NCBI GenBank assembly: GCA_016198945.1
Contig: JACQHO010000195.1
Location: forward strand, 1 to 5,636
DNA: 5,636 nucleotides
From: Nitrospirota bacterium
GTDB taxonomy: Bacteria; Nitrospirota; Nitrospiria; JACQBZ01
Direction of reading: 5' to 3'
Shown here: positions 4,984 to 5,636 of the stretch, in pieces
Layout of the letters: each line of letters opens with the position of its first letter
Position numbering within the stretch: the first letter of the stretch is position 1
Made by a program: the position numbers and the translations under genes
Notes under the pieces: model-generated
What the model was told of the DNA's origin: nothing
What the model saw: the letters and a program-made list of their open reading frames with translations, nothing else
Databases searched by the model: none

Positions 4984-5292
4984 ATGAGCGAGTATGTGAC
5001 CGTAGCCAAGCCGGAAGATCTTGCCCCCGGCGAAGGCCGTGTGGTGGAAGTCCAGGGGAACGAGGTGGCCCTTTTCAATCTGAACGGCGCTTTTTATGCG
5101 ATCGACAATCTATGCGTTCATCAAGGGGGGCCGCTGGGGGAAGGATTGCTGGAGGGCGAGAACGTGATCTGTCCCTGGCACAGTTGGAAGTATAACCTGA
5201 AGTCCGGCGTCTGCCCGACGAATCCCTCCGTGAAGGTCAAAACCTATTCCGTCAAGATCGAGGACGGCCAAGTCAAGGTGGCCCTAACCTAA
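4984..5292 (+). CDS. Rieske [2Fe-2S] ferredoxin-like protein
   Basis: The 102-residue protein is a single soluble Rieske domain. The two cluster boxes are complete: C44-V-H46 in CVHQGGPLGEG, and C63PWH66 in CPWHSWKYNLKSG, so the [2Fe-2S] cluster would have two Cys and two His ligands. It lacks the extra disulfide cysteines of cytochrome bc-type Rieske proteins and any membrane anchor, so it resembles the ferredoxins of ring-hydroxylating dioxygenases or the NirD-like small subunit. No dioxygenase, reductase or nitrite reductase catalytic gene is within the window, so the electron partner is unknown. The ribosome site AAGGAGGA (4967-4974) is the strongest here. It leads a two-gene unit with the thioredoxin-like ferredoxin 13 bp downstream. 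Confidence 0.93.
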   Translation: MSEYVTVAKPEDLAPGEGRVVEVQGNEVALFNLNGAFYAIDNLCVHQGGPLGEGLLEGENVICPWHSWKYNLKSGVCPTNPSVKVKTYSVKIEDGQVKVALT

Positions 5293-5305
5293 AAGAGGAG
5301 CGATC

Positions 5306-5635
5306 ATGCCCAAGCCGACGCATCACATTCTGGTCTGCACGCAGGCCCGGCCGCCGGATCATCCCCGCGGGTCCTGCAGCGGGAACGGTTCAAAAGAGGT
5401 CTTCATGCGCTTTATGATGGAAATGGCGCGGTTAAACCTGGTTTTTAAATTAATCGTCACGGAATCCTCCTGCATGGGTCCTTGCGCCTTCGGGCCGACG
5501 GTGGTGGTCTATCCCGACGGCGTCTGGTACCAGAAGGTCACGCCGAACGACGTGGCTGAAATCCTGGAACAACATATCATTAAGGGTCAACCGGTCAAGA
5601 GATTGCTCCTTCCCGACGCCGTCTGGGGCCCTTAG
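5306..5635 (+). CDS. Thioredoxin-like [2Fe-2S] ferredoxin
   Basis: The 109-residue protein has the cysteine spacing of the thioredoxin-like [2Fe-2S] ferredoxins (COG3411; also the NuoE-type fold): C11, twelve residues, C24, then C56 and C60 in SSCMGPCAFGPTVVVYPDGVWY. Residues 5-12 (THHILVCT) form the first strand, and YxKVTPNDVAEILEQHI (75-91) is the typical last helix. All four ligands are present, so it should carry a plant-type-like [2Fe-2S] cluster and act in electron transfer or cluster sensing in the cytosol. The start follows AGAGGAG by about seven bases. It is complete, ending at TAG one base before the window edge. Its close spacing to the Rieske gene suggests co-transcription and perhaps a shared redox partner; that is inference. 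Confidence 0.92.
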   Translation: MPKPTHHILVCTQARPPDHPRGSCSGNGSKEVFMRFMMEMARLNLVFKLIVTESSCMGPCAFGPTVVVYPDGVWYQKVTPNDVAEILEQHIIKGQPVKRLLLPDAVWGP

Positions 5636-5636
5636 C

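Noticed and set aside
4976..4987. Mini-frame ATG ACG CGA TGA overlapping the Rieske start
   Set aside because: Only one base separates AAGGAGGA from this ATG, too close for initiation; the spacing suits ATG 4984 instead.

Overview
This is a bacterial chromosomal window of fairly high GC that contains only compact, ordinary-looking genes. There are no tRNA or rRNA genes, CRISPR arrays, phage genes or transposases. Gene content (a YgfZ folate-binding protein, an MTH1187/DUF77 protein, a stand-alone degenerate receiver, a TPR protein, a Rieske ferredoxin and a thioredoxin-like [2Fe-2S] ferredoxin) and the style of the inverted repeat beginning GCAGGCTGTT suggest a Nitrospirota-like or deltaproteobacteria-like lineage. 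That placement is from memory of similar gene sets and is low confidence.

Layout: (1) 1-231, minus: the first 77 codons of a YhcC-type (TIGR01212) radical SAM protein that runs off the left edge. (2) 232-308: a divergent promoter region with an extended -10 on the minus strand. (3) 309-716, plus: a SnoaL/NTF2-like protein. (4) 831-1229 and 1261-1590, plus: two unrecognised small proteins in tandem, one with a C-terminal zinc-ribbon-like Cys cluster and one helical. (5) 1620-3973, minus: a tight four-gene operon, transcribed as MTH1187-family protein, TPR protein, degenerate receiver, ygfZ, from a good extended -10 promoter near 4000. (6) 4010-4228: no convincing gene. It holds a 126-bp imperfect inverted repeat, a third decayed copy of the repeat arm, and an orphan Shine-Dalgarno/ATG. 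(7) 4229-4786, minus: an HNH endonuclease-family protein whose stop codon lies inside the decayed repeat arm. (8) 4787-4983: divergent promoters. (9) 4984-5635, plus: a Rieske [2Fe-2S] protein and a thioredoxin-like [2Fe-2S] ferredoxin, 13 bp apart.

Iron-sulfur biology recurs. The radical SAM protein needs a [4Fe-4S] cluster, YgfZ is a folate-dependent factor for maintaining certain Fe-S enzymes, and the last two genes encode small [2Fe-2S] proteins. The four-gene minus-strand operon pairs housekeeping folate/Fe-S and thiamine-type binding proteins with two probable protein-interaction modules (TPR and pseudo-receiver). This is the most functionally suggestive arrangement here, but nothing in the sequence proves a shared pathway. 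I do not see a convincing new defence or mobile system.
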